A DNA stretch of 64,000 nt from Timonella sp031979385 (GTDB lineage Bacteria > Actinomycetota > Actinomycetes > Actinomycetales > Cellulomonadaceae), in contig DALZEF010000014.1 of the NCBI GenBank assembly GCA_031979385.1, positions 1-64,000 on the forward strand. The letters are read 5' to 3'. The translations under genes were made by a program, and so were the position numbers. The notes beneath the pieces are model-generated. The model was not told where the DNA came from. It saw nothing but the letters and a program-made list of their open reading frames with translations, and searched no databases. This document shows positions 41,308-49,059 of the stretch, piece after piece. Position 1 is the first letter of the stretch. The number at the start of each line of letters is the position of its first letter.

Positions 41308-41687
41308 ATCATTTCCTCTGCTGGCAGGAGCCCAAGAAGCTCCATTTTCTGGTAGATGGCTTCCGGGGTAAACGGCTTGATAACGTACTCGTGCGCACCC
41401 GCCGCAAGCGCGCGTACGATCTGTGAGTGCTCTGACTCAGTGGTGACCATCATCAGCGTGATCTCACGCCAGGCACCGACTTCACGGACCTTCTTCACGA
41501 ATGTCAGACCATCCATGACGGGCATATTCCAGTCGATACAGCACAAGTTGATGCCACCCTCGTTCTCGAGGACTCCGAGTGCTTCTTGGCCGTCGCCGGC
41601 CTCGAACACCTCGTAGCCGACATTCATCAAGATGTTCTTCACGATCCGGCGCATCGTGCGCGAGTCGTCAATAACCAGTGCCTTCAT
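41304..41687 (-). CDS. cheY: Chemotaxis response regulator CheY
   Basis: 127 aa receiver domain. VIDDSRTMRRI supplies the acidic pair, CCIDWNMPVMDG the phospho-acceptor, VTTESE the Thr and VIKPF the Lys. Phosphorylated by CheA (44537-46972) it should bind FliM/FliN at the motor. Follows cheR after 3 bp and overlaps cheX. Confidence 0.93.
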   Translation of the reverse strand: MKALVIDDSRTMRRIVKNILMNVGYEVFEAGDGQEALGVLENEGGINLCCIDWNMPVMDGLTFVKKVREVGAWREITLMMVTTESEHSQIVRALAAGAHEYVIKPFTPEAIYQKMELLGLLPAEEMI

Positions 41688-41690
41688 TGG

Positions 41691-42521
41691 TTAACTCCCA
41701 GCATTCTGATAGACGGAACTGCGCCCGACCTGGACTCGGCGCCATGTGTCATCGATGCCAACGGTGGTTTCCGCGGCACCCAAAATCAAGAATCCCCCTG
41801 GACGCAGTACGCTGCGTATGCGCGACAGCACTGCGCGTTTCGTGGGGACATCAAAGTAGATCAAGACATTACGTATGAAAACGATGTCGAACGGCCCACC
41901 AATAGGTGGCATGTCCAGCAGGTTGTGCTTGCTGAACCGGACCATACGGCGGATGGACTGATCGAGCTCCCACTCGGTTCCGGCCCGCACGAAGTGTCGC
42001 ACGAGGTGACTCGCAGGCAGACCACGGTTGACCTCAAGTTGTGAGTATCGTCCGGTCTGTGCCCGTTGTAGAACCTCGTTGGACAGGTCTGTCGCGAGGA
42101 TCTCGATAATCGGCTTGCTCGTTGAACCTGGATCCTCGAACAGGTCTTTCAGCGTCATCGCGATCGAGTAGGGTTCTTGGCCTGTCGAGCAGGCAGCCGA
42201 CCAGATCTTGAGGTTGCTGAATACCGGTTTTTGGGCCTTCAGTTCCGGAATGATGTGTTCGGTGAGCGCCGTGAATGGCTGTGCGTCACGGAACCATGAC
42301 GTCTCATTCGTGGTCAGCGCCTCTACGATGACCTCGGCATCCAGTGGGGACAGTGACGTGCGTTTCTCGGAAACGTAGGCGTCCACCGTTTTGCCCTGAG
42401 CGCGAGCGATCGGTGCGAGCCGAGACTCAACCAGGTATTCCTTCCCCGGAGCCAGCAGGATCGCGCTCTTGGTTCTCACCAAGTCAGCCACGAACGCAAA
42501 GTTCTCCTGTGCGATCGTCAT
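41691..42521 (-). CDS. cheR: Chemoreceptor methyltransferase CheR
   Basis: 276 aa. SAM-dependent methylation of receptor glutamates for adaptation. N-terminal helical domain, then TTNETSWFRD, WSAACSTGQEPYSIAM (SAM-binding loop), FDIVFIRNVLIYFD and LRPGGFLILGAAET. ATG 42521 overlaps the cheB stop as ATGA, with AAGGGGG upstream. No chemoreceptor gene is in this operon; the nearest is at 1675. Confidence 0.95.
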   Translation of the reverse strand: MTIAQENFAFVADLVRTKSAILLAPGKEYLVESRLAPIARAQGKTVDAYVSEKRTSLSPLDAEVIVEALTTNETSWFRDAQPFTALTEHIIPELKAQKPVFSNLKIWSAACSTGQEPYSIAMTLKDLFEDPGSTSKPIIEILATDLSNEVLQRAQTGRYSQLEVNRGLPASHLVRHFVRAGTEWELDQSIRRMVRFSKHNLLDMPPIGGPFDIVFIRNVLIYFDVPTKRAVLSRIRSVLRPGGFLILGAAETTVGIDDTWRRVQVGRSSVYQNAGS

Positions 42522-43768
42522 CGTAGCCCCCTTATCTTTGTTGTTTTGTCCCCAGCGGTGCCGATGCCGGTTCGAGTCGTGCCGCTCAGAGGGCCACTGG
42601 AACCTGCACCGCCGGCGCCTCCGACGCGTGCAGCGCCGGGAACCGCGCGCGAGGCCGACAGGATCGTCCAGATGGACGGGCCAATCTCGTCGAGCGGCAA
42701 AATACGGTGTGCGAAACCTGCGGTGGCGGTCGCGCCGGGCATCCCCCACACGACTGAGGTTTCCTCGTCCTGAACGATGGCTGTGCCGCCGGCTTCCACG
42801 ATTGCGCCGGTCCCCGCCTTGCCGTCGGAGCCCATTCCGGTCAGCACCACTGTGAGCAGTTCTGAGCCGAATGACTCGAGGGCGGAACGGAACATGACGT
42901 CAACGGACGGGCGGCAGAAGTTCACTGGCGGCCCCTGCGTCAGGATGATGGTGTGCGAGACGCCAACGCGCTTGAACTCCATGTGGTAGTCGCCCGGTGC
43001 GATGTAGATGTGGCCAGGGCGCATGGTCATACGGTCGGTTGCCTCGACAACTGTGTTGGGGCTCAGTCGATCGAGGCGCGCTGCAAGCTGCTTGGTGAAG
43101 ACCGGCGGCATGTGTTGGGTGACCAGCACTGGCACGGGCAGAGGCTCCTGGAGGGAGCTGATCACGCGGGACAGCGCCTCTGGACCCCCGGTCGATGAAC
43201 CGACGACAATCGCCCGAATGGGGTGCTTACGCATGTCATCGCGTGTTTTCGCAGACCCTTGACGGGGTACGGCGGTCGCGTTGGCCGGAGTGACGGCGAG
43301 GCGGCTACCGCTGGCACCAGCGCTTGAGAGGGCCGGCCCAGTGGCGGGGTTGCGGCGCGAGAGGTTGGGCAACAGTGCGCGGATCTTGGGGATGAGTTGA
43401 TCGGCAACAATCGCGAGCGACTCGGACAACGATCCCACGTTGGATGGCTTTGCCACGTAGTCTGAAGCACCAGCGGACAGCGCGTCCAGGGTGGCGGTCG
43501 CACCGCGTTCGGTCAGGGTCGAGAACATGATGATGGGCATTTTCTGGCCCATCTTGCGGAGCTCGCGCACGGTATCGACACCGTTGAGCTCGGGCATTTC
43601 AACGTCCATCGTAACCGCGTCGGGTGCGAGTTGCGCGATCTTCGTCAGCGCAATCTTGCCGTTGGCCGCAGTGCCAACGACCTCGATGCCAGGATCGGAT
43701 TCCAGCGCTTGCATGACGAGTCGACGAATCACCACAGAGTCATCAACCACGACTACTCGTATAGTCAC
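42518..43768 (-). CDS. cheB: Chemotaxis methylesterase/glutamine deamidase CheB
   Basis: 416 aa. Receiver domain (VVVVDDSVVIRR, MDVEMPELNG, FSTLTERG, AKPS) joined by an Ala-rich linker to the methylesterase domain. Catalytic Ser is in VVGSSTGGPEALS, His in VTQHMPPVFT and Asp in VVLTGMGSDGK. A Gly/Ala/Thr-rich tail of about 35 residues follows. GTG 43768 has AAGGA 7 nt upstream and starts the receiver directly; the longer frame to 43951 is noncoding in character. Confidence 0.95.
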   Translation of the reverse strand: MTIRVVVVDDSVVIRRLVMQALESDPGIEVVGTAANGKIALTKIAQLAPDAVTMDVEMPELNGVDTVRELRKMGQKMPIIMFSTLTERGATATLDALSAGASDYVAKPSNVGSLSESLAIVADQLIPKIRALLPNLSRRNPATGPALSSAGASGSRLAVTPANATAVPRQGSAKTRDDMRKHPIRAIVVGSSTGGPEALSRVISSLQEPLPVPVLVTQHMPPVFTKQLAARLDRLSPNTVVEATDRMTMRPGHIYIAPGDYHMEFKRVGVSHTIILTQGPPVNFCRPSVDVMFRSALESFGSELLTVVLTGMGSDGKAGTGAIVEAGGTAIVQDEETSVVWGMPGATATAGFAHRILPLDEIGPSIWTILSASRAVPGAARVGGAGGAGSSGPLSGTTRTGIGTAGDKTTKIRGLR

Positions 43769-43925
43769 TACGCCGTCCTTAGAACGCTCAGGGGAAACAT
43801 ATATGCGGGTGCGGGGCTTTGGACCCAGCACTGCACCTTGCCTATCGGAAAGTAATCGCCGGGTATGACGGATTGGCGACTTTCCGGTGCGTTTTGTTGT
43901 GCACTCGCACGGCTGATGTTGGTTT

Positions 43926-43980
43926 GAGAGTGACGAAAAGCGCACTCTCAAGGAACGCGAGTGCAGTTTTGGTAACTCTC
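43926..43980. repeat. 55-bp palindromic repeat (family 3, copy 2)
   Basis: Arms 43926-43947 and 43959-43980, of 22 bp each, with an 11-base loop, as in the copy at 36444. The right arm ends TTTTGGTAACTCTC. It lies in the 337-bp gap between cheW and cheB. Confidence 0.6.
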
Positions 43981-44058
43981 AGTTGGATTGGCGACGATCC
44001 GGTGAAGTTTTTCTGCCCGTGCACGTTCCAGCGCGCTCAGCCCAGCCGCGCCCAGACA

Positions 44059-44101
44059 CGACGAACCGGTGACGTCGCCACCCGACGTCACCGGTTCGTC
44101 G
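44059..44101 (-). terminator. Perfect hairpin after cheW, probable terminator
   Basis: A perfect 18-bp stem (44059-44076 with 44084-44101) with a 7-base loop, 5 bp after the cheW stop on the minus strand. No T-run follows, which is common for terminators of G+C-rich actinobacteria. Confidence 0.6.
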
Positions 44102-44105
44102 CCAA

Positions 44106-44537
44106 TCAAATACCTGAGTTAACGGCCACCGCAGCGTCGACGTCCAAGGTCAACAACAGACCCGAATCGAGCTTGTACGCACCCGTGACAAGCTCACGTA
44201 CGAGCGGGTCGAGCGTGCCTGGAGGGGTCTCGAAGTCGGCGTCATCGAGGGTCAGAACCTCGCCAACCTCATCAACAAGGAGTGCCACCGACTCGCCATC
44301 GATGTCCACAACCACCATCATCGACTCGGTCTCGAGCGACAGCGGCTCCAAGCCAAGGCGGGGGCGCAGATCGAGCGACAGCACAACCTGGCCACGCAGG
44401 TTCACCAGCCCGGCGATCCCCTTCGGAGACAGTGGAACGGCTGTACGCGGGTGGTGCCCAAGGGTTTCCTCGATCCGGAGAACCTCGATGCCATACACGG
44501 CGTCAGCAATTGTGAAGGTCACATACTGTGTGGACAT
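44106..44537 (-). CDS. cheW: Chemotaxis coupling protein CheW
   Basis: 143 aa, one CheW (SH3-like) domain: YVTFTIADAVYGIEVLRIEE, GIAGLVNLRGQVVLSLDLR and VALLVDEVGEVL. It bridges receptors to CheA. The ATG overlaps the cheA stop by one base. Confidence 0.95.
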   Translation of the reverse strand: MSTQYVTFTIADAVYGIEVLRIEETLGHHPRTAVPLSPKGIAGLVNLRGQVVLSLDLRPRLGLEPLSLETESMMVVVDIDGESVALLVDEVGEVLTLDDADFETPPGTLDPLVRELVTGAYKLDSGLLLTLDVDAAVAVNSGI

Positions 44538-46972
44538 CAGGCACCAACCAGACTTTCTTGTACGGACTCATTGATTGCCCAGTCTTCATCGAAGAAGTTC
44601 GGGTCAGCGCTGAGCAGGATGCTGCGAACGTCGAGGAGTTCGGTGACTTGACCGGACAGAACAACCGATCCAAGCAGACCGGAGTCCTGGACTGGCGAGC
44701 GCACCGCACCGGAGTCGTTGATGATCTCAAGGATCTCATCGACGACCACAGCGATGGTCTTAGCTCCGCGCGTGAAGATGACAACAGGCAGTTCCTCGCC
44801 CGTGTTGGACTCGTACACGCCGAGCATCTGCGGCAGGCGCAGCACCGGAACGATCGCGTCACGGTACTGGACCACAGTCCGACCGCCAACGCTCTCCATC
44901 CGGTCAACGGCCACCTGTTCGAGACGGGTGACGTCCGCGAGCGGGATCGCCACGCGACGGTTCGCGCCGACCCGGACCACGAGGTGTTCGATCGACTCGT
45001 CGGAACCGGACTCGAGTTGGTCAGCGCGCTGCTGGGCGAGCATCTCCGTGGTCTCCGCCTTGAGTTCACGGCGGGCAATCGCCTGCACATCAAGGATCAA
45101 CGCCACTTGGCCATCGCCCATCAGTGTTGCACCGGCGTAGATGCCGATATTGCGCAGCGCCGTTGCGATTGGCTTGACCACGATCTCCTCGTTGTTCAGC
45201 ACACGATCGATGACCAGACCGAAGCGCTGGTTCTCGGCGGACAAAACCGCGATGACGGAGGTCGTCTGTTCGTCGGTCTCGCCACCAAGCACGCTCGACA
45301 GCCGCACGAGCGGCAGCAGCGAACCGCGTAGACGATAGACCTCGGAGTTACCGATGTGCTCGATCGAATCCTGGGTCTTCTGCGGATCGAGCGCAACGAG
45401 TTCGAGCAGGTTGAGTTGCGGAATAGCGTAGATCTCGTCGCCGCTCTGCACCGTGAGCGCAGGCATGATCGCGAGTGTCAACGGAATGTAGAGGCGCCAG
45501 GTTGTTCCCTTGCCCACTTCCGACTCGACCTCGACGGAGCCGCCGATCTCCTCGATGTTGGCGCGAACCACGTCCATGCCGACACCGCGGCCAGACACGT
45601 TCGTGACTTTCGCCGCCGTGGAGAATCCCGGCATGAACACGAGGTTCTGGATCTCGTTGGCCGACATGAGTGCGAGTTGCTCTTTGGTCTTGAGCCCCCG
45701 CTCGAGCGCCTTGGCCCCGACCTTACTCGGGTCGATGCCTGCACCATCGTCAGTGACTTCCACGACCACTTGACCGCCCGCGTGATACGCACGCAGAACC
45801 AGTGTCCCAACTCGGGTCTTGCCCGTCTGTTGGCGCAGGTCTGGGTCTTCGATGCCGTGGTCGACGGCGTTTCGAACCAGGTGAGTCAGTGGGTCCTTGA
45901 CGGACTCGAGGAGAGAACGGTCGAGTTCGGTGTCTCCACCGATCATCTCGAGGCGCACCTCGCGCCCACACGATGCCGCAAGGTCGCGGACGACTCGTGG
46001 CATCTTGGACCAGATGTGCTCGATTGGCTGCATGCGGGTCTTCATGACGCCGTCCTGCAGTTCGGAGGCGATGAGACTCAGCCGCTGCGATGAGCGTAGG
46101 AGGTCACCAGAGTCGAATCCTGCAAGCTGCGCGATCTGGTTACGCACTAGCACCAATTCGCCGACCTGACGCATGAGTTCGTCAAGCAGGTCAACGTCCA
46201 CACGGATCGAGGAGTCCGCGGTCGAACGCGAGGGTGCTCCTGGAGCTTGGTTGTTGGTGTTGGCCGGAGGCGCGATGTTTGGGGATGAGGCGGCGGGTGC
46301 CGGCTGCTCCGCTTCCGACACCACTGGTGCTGGCGCGACAGGAGCGGTCTGTACTGGTTTTTCTACCCGGCCCGCTGGTGCAGCCGCCGGTGCTCCACTG
46401 CCAATACGTGGGCGTGGCACGATTCCGGTCGCTGAATCTTCATTGATTTCATCGCCCATTGTTCCGGTCTCCTTCGAGTCATCAGACTGCGGAGTCTCAG
46501 CGGGGGCCACCGTGGGGGTGGGAACTGGAGTTGAGGGAGCCTGCGCCTGTGGTTCAACCGCTTTGGCTGCTGCACGTGGCGAAGGCTTGTTGTCGAGTGC
46601 TGCCTGGATCTCCGCGATGGCAGGGGCAACATCGACGCCGTCTTCCGTTCCGGACGCGTCAAGGCGCGTCAGAAGGGAGCGGATGGTGTCCACCATGAGT
46701 AGGAGCACGTCTGTGGTGCGCTGGTCCATGTTGCGCTTGCCGTCACGCAGTTCCACGAGCAGGTTTTCACCAACGTGAGCAACCGACTCAAGGTTGGACA
46801 GCGCGAGGAAGCCGCTGGTGCCCTTGATGGTGTGAATAGTGCGGAACACGCTGCCAAGCAGTTCGCGTGATCCAGGGTCACTCTCTAGCGCAACGAGGTC
46901 CTGGTCCAGTTGGTCCAGGTTTTCGTTGCTCTCAATTAAGAATTCCCGAACGATCTCATCGATGCCGTCCAA
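44537..46972 (-). CDS. cheA: Chemotaxis histidine kinase CheA with two CheW-like domains
   Basis: 811 aa. P1 Hpt domain with H47 in FRTIHTIKGTSGF, a long Pro/Ala-rich linker in place of a clear P2, P3 dimerisation helices (LLDELMRQVGELVLVRNQIA), and P4 kinase with HLVRNAVDHGIE, DDGAGIDP and GRGVGMDVV. P5 CheW domain is at about 515-650, then an extra CheW-like domain at the C-terminus. TTG 46972 has GAGGAGG 7 nt upstream and begins right at P1; ATG 47038 has no ribosome binding site. Confidence 0.93.
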   Translation of the reverse strand: MDGIDEIVREFLIESNENLDQLDQDLVALESDPGSRELLGSVFRTIHTIKGTSGFLALSNLESVAHVGENLLVELRDGKRNMDQRTTDVLLLMVDTIRSLLTRLDASGTEDGVDVAPAIAEIQAALDNKPSPRAAAKAVEPQAQAPSTPVPTPTVAPAETPQSDDSKETGTMGDEINEDSATGIVPRPRIGSGAPAAAPAGRVEKPVQTAPVAPAPVVSEAEQPAPAASSPNIAPPANTNNQAPGAPSRSTADSSIRVDVDLLDELMRQVGELVLVRNQIAQLAGFDSGDLLRSSQRLSLIASELQDGVMKTRMQPIEHIWSKMPRVVRDLAASCGREVRLEMIGGDTELDRSLLESVKDPLTHLVRNAVDHGIEDPDLRQQTGKTRVGTLVLRAYHAGGQVVVEVTDDGAGIDPSKVGAKALERGLKTKEQLALMSANEIQNLVFMPGFSTAAKVTNVSGRGVGMDVVRANIEEIGGSVEVESEVGKGTTWRLYIPLTLAIMPALTVQSGDEIYAIPQLNLLELVALDPQKTQDSIEHIGNSEVYRLRGSLLPLVRLSSVLGGETDEQTTSVIAVLSAENQRFGLVIDRVLNNEEIVVKPIATALRNIGIYAGATLMGDGQVALILDVQAIARRELKAETTEMLAQQRADQLESGSDESIEHLVVRVGANRRVAIPLADVTRLEQVAVDRMESVGGRTVVQYRDAIVPVLRLPQMLGVYESNTGEELPVVIFTRGAKTIAVVVDEILEIINDSGAVRSPVQDSGLLGSVVLSGQVTELLDVRSILLSADPNFFDEDWAINESVQESLVGA

Positions 46973-47097
46973 TGGCTTTCCTCCTCGTGTACTGACAGGT
47001 ATCGACCTGCTATAGAAGGAATCGGCCGCGATGGGCATCTCATGAGAAATATGGGCGGCGAACTTGAACTATCGCGCTTAAGCGCTCGTTTAGTTAT

Positions 47098-47165
47098 GAA
47101 CTTTCGTGCGTTTCGCTCCGGCAGGTGTCTGCTCCGCGAAACCCCTGCACTACTTTGTCCGTACC
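47098..47165 (-). repeat. Single copy of the nested palindromic repeat (family 1)
   Basis: GTTTCGCTCCGGCAGGTGTC, GCTCCGCGAAACCCCTGCAC and ACTTTGTCC match the copy at 28826 and, in reverse, the arrays at 15332. It separates the csrA stop from cheA. Confidence 0.65.
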
Positions 47166-47175
47166 TAGTGTTCTG

Positions 47176-47460
47176 CTACTTGACGTCGGTGGGGTTGTTT
47201 GTCGCTTCCGGCTGTTCCGCGTGGAGTTTGCCAACGAGCGATTTCAGTGCGTTGCCTGCGGCCTCCGCGCTGTCCCCAGAGACGTTCGCTCCCGTGTTGG
47301 ATTCCTTGACGGCCTCAACAACTTCAGCGCGGTGAATCTTCATGCTGCGCGGTGCATCGATACCGATGCGCACACCATCTCCGCGGGAATCGATGATCGT
47401 AATCTCGATGTCATCCCCAATGAGAAGTTTCTCTCCAACACGCCGACTCAGAACTAGCAT
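47176..47460 (-). CDS. csrA: Carbon storage/flagellin translation regulator CsrA, extended
   Basis: 94 aa. The CsrA core is standard (MLVLSRRVGEKLLIGDDI, ITIIDSRGDGVRIGIDAP, IHRAEV). It binds GGA motifs in leaders, classically that of flagellin mRNA. About 30 acidic residues are added after the usual end. ATG 47460 has TAACCT seven bases before it, so it may be leaderless. FliW, its usual antagonist, is not in the window. Confidence 0.93.
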   Translation of the reverse strand: MLVLSRRVGEKLLIGDDIEITIIDSRGDGVRIGIDAPRSMKIHRAEVVEAVKESNTGANVSGDSAEAAGNALKSLVGKLHAEQPEATNNPTDVK

Positions 47461-47622
47461 GCGTACTAGGTTACCGGTGCTTGTGGGGTTTCGTCGCTGT
47501 TTTGCCGGTTTTCGCAGGGCAGTTTCTTCGTGATGCTTGGTCGATGGGTGGTTTTTGATCCGAGTGCACCAGAAAAAGAATAGACACCGGGACGCTTTCA
47601 GCCCATCGAATGAGGAGAGAAG

Positions 47623-47654
47623 CGCCAAGAGCCTAGTCCGCCAAGAGCCTAGTC
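47623..47654. repeat. 16-bp tandem duplication
   Basis: CGCCAAGAGCCTAGTC occurs twice in direct contact in the 276-bp gap between flhF-like and csrA. Confidence 0.8.
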
Positions 47655-47736
47655 CCAGGCGACATGCGGCAGCACCATTGAGTTAACGGGGTTTGGTCAC
47701 GGCTGGTGGAGTCGCAGACAAGGTAGGATGATGCGC

Positions 47737-49059
47737 TCAGTCCCAGGAGATGTTGGGCAGCGCCTGCGAGATCGCGGCCGCCCACACCACGGGATTGGCC
47801 TCGAGCGTGTCGATGTACGCAACGGGTACCGACAGGGACAGCACGCGCGCGGGGGCAATCGATCCGATAACTCCCTCCGCGGCAAGCGAGTGCAATGGCC
47901 TGCCCTGCGTCACCTCGGACAGGGTCCGGGCAGTGTGCGCGATGTCGTGGTCGGCGCGGATGGCCACGACGATGTGGTCGGGATCGAGTGCATCCAAGAG
48001 CCGTCCGGCGAGGTAGGCGTCCGTCTGCGCTGGACCGATATCGAGGAACACGACCACCGATTCGAGATCTTCTCGCGCGCCGCGCCGCAACGCACGTGCA
48101 GCCTGGGCGGTCAGGATGCCGCGTTCTTCAACGCGCTGCGCACTGAGTGGTCCGGCACCGATGATCTCTCGTTCCAGTACACCCATTTTGTTGGCGACGA
48201 TCCGGGCGGTTGGCAGCGCAGAGGTGCCGGTTCCGAGCACCACGACTATTGACCCTGCGTCGGGCCACAGTTCTGGTGGTTTCGGCACATGGTTTAGTAC
48301 GGTGGACAGCGTGTGTTGGCCTCGACTCAGCGGCAGATGCCCCAACAGGTCGCTGGGTATGCCGACATCTAGGAGTTCCGCAAGGGTAGCGCCGCCGGTG
48401 CGGATATCGAAGGTTCCCGGGGCGGCGGGTGGCGTCAACTCTGGCGCGTCGCTGGTTGGGGATTCCTGCACGAGGGCTTTGGCGCTGCGCAGAATCTCGT
48501 CGAAATCCTGTTCCCTGTGTGAGGTCTCCACCCGCGCGGCGGTGGGCCACACGACGGGGGTTACGTTGCGGTCCACATGTGGCGCCTCGTGCGGCATGAG
48601 GATCTCAAAGTCGCGCTGAGCGTTCACGCTCTCTGCCTTCAAGGTGTCAGCAAATCGGCTGTCGCCCCCGTGGCGTGGTGCCGCCTCGTTGACCTCCGAG
48701 ATGAACCCATCAAAAGCATCGGCCGCCGCGAGCATTGCCTCAAGTCCCTGAGCCCCAGGGGTTGTGGCCTCGGCACGCACCTCACTCGTGGACATCCCCT
48801 GGGCAAGCGTACTCGTACCCCCGCCCACCGATGCAGCGCGGGGGGTCAAAGAACGTTGCGGCTCGCTGTCGAGCACAGCAAGCTCTTCTGGAACCTCAAC
48901 CGTGACCGCCACGTATTCGCGCGCGAAGAATCCGCCGATACCGCCCGAACGGACTTTCTCCGCCTCGACCACATGCGCAGCCGAACCGAACTGGGCCTGC
49001 ACCTTGGCGAGGATCTCCTCTACAGAGTTACCCTCAAGCCGCAATCGTTTCCGACTCAC
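47737..49059 (-). CDS. FlhF-like protein with degenerate GTPase domain
   Basis: 440 aa. Position after flhA and the N-terminus MSRKRLRLEGNSVEEILAKV followed by FFAREY are FlhF-like (B domain). A disordered linker runs from about 60 to 265. The C-terminal half keeps the SRP-GTPase layout (VVVLGTGTSALPTARIVANK, VVVFLDIG), but the P-loop has lost GKT at about 275-284. It probably cannot hydrolyse GTP and may place or count flagella as a scaffold. The ATG overlaps the flhA end by 26 bp. Confidence 0.7.
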   Translation of the reverse strand: MSRKRLRLEGNSVEEILAKVQAQFGSAAHVVEAEKVRSGGIGGFFAREYVAVTVEVPEELAVLDSEPQRSLTPRAASVGGGTSTLAQGMSTSEVRAEATTPGAQGLEAMLAAADAFDGFISEVNEAAPRHGGDSRFADTLKAESVNAQRDFEILMPHEAPHVDRNVTPVVWPTAARVETSHREQDFDEILRSAKALVQESPTSDAPELTPPAAPGTFDIRTGGATLAELLDVGIPSDLLGHLPLSRGQHTLSTVLNHVPKPPELWPDAGSIVVVLGTGTSALPTARIVANKMGVLEREIIGAGPLSAQRVEERGILTAQAARALRRGAREDLESVVVFLDIGPAQTDAYLAGRLLDALDPDHIVVAIRADHDIAHTARTLSEVTQGRPLHSLAAEGVIGSIAPARVLSLSVPVAYIDTLEANPVVWAAAISQALPNISWD

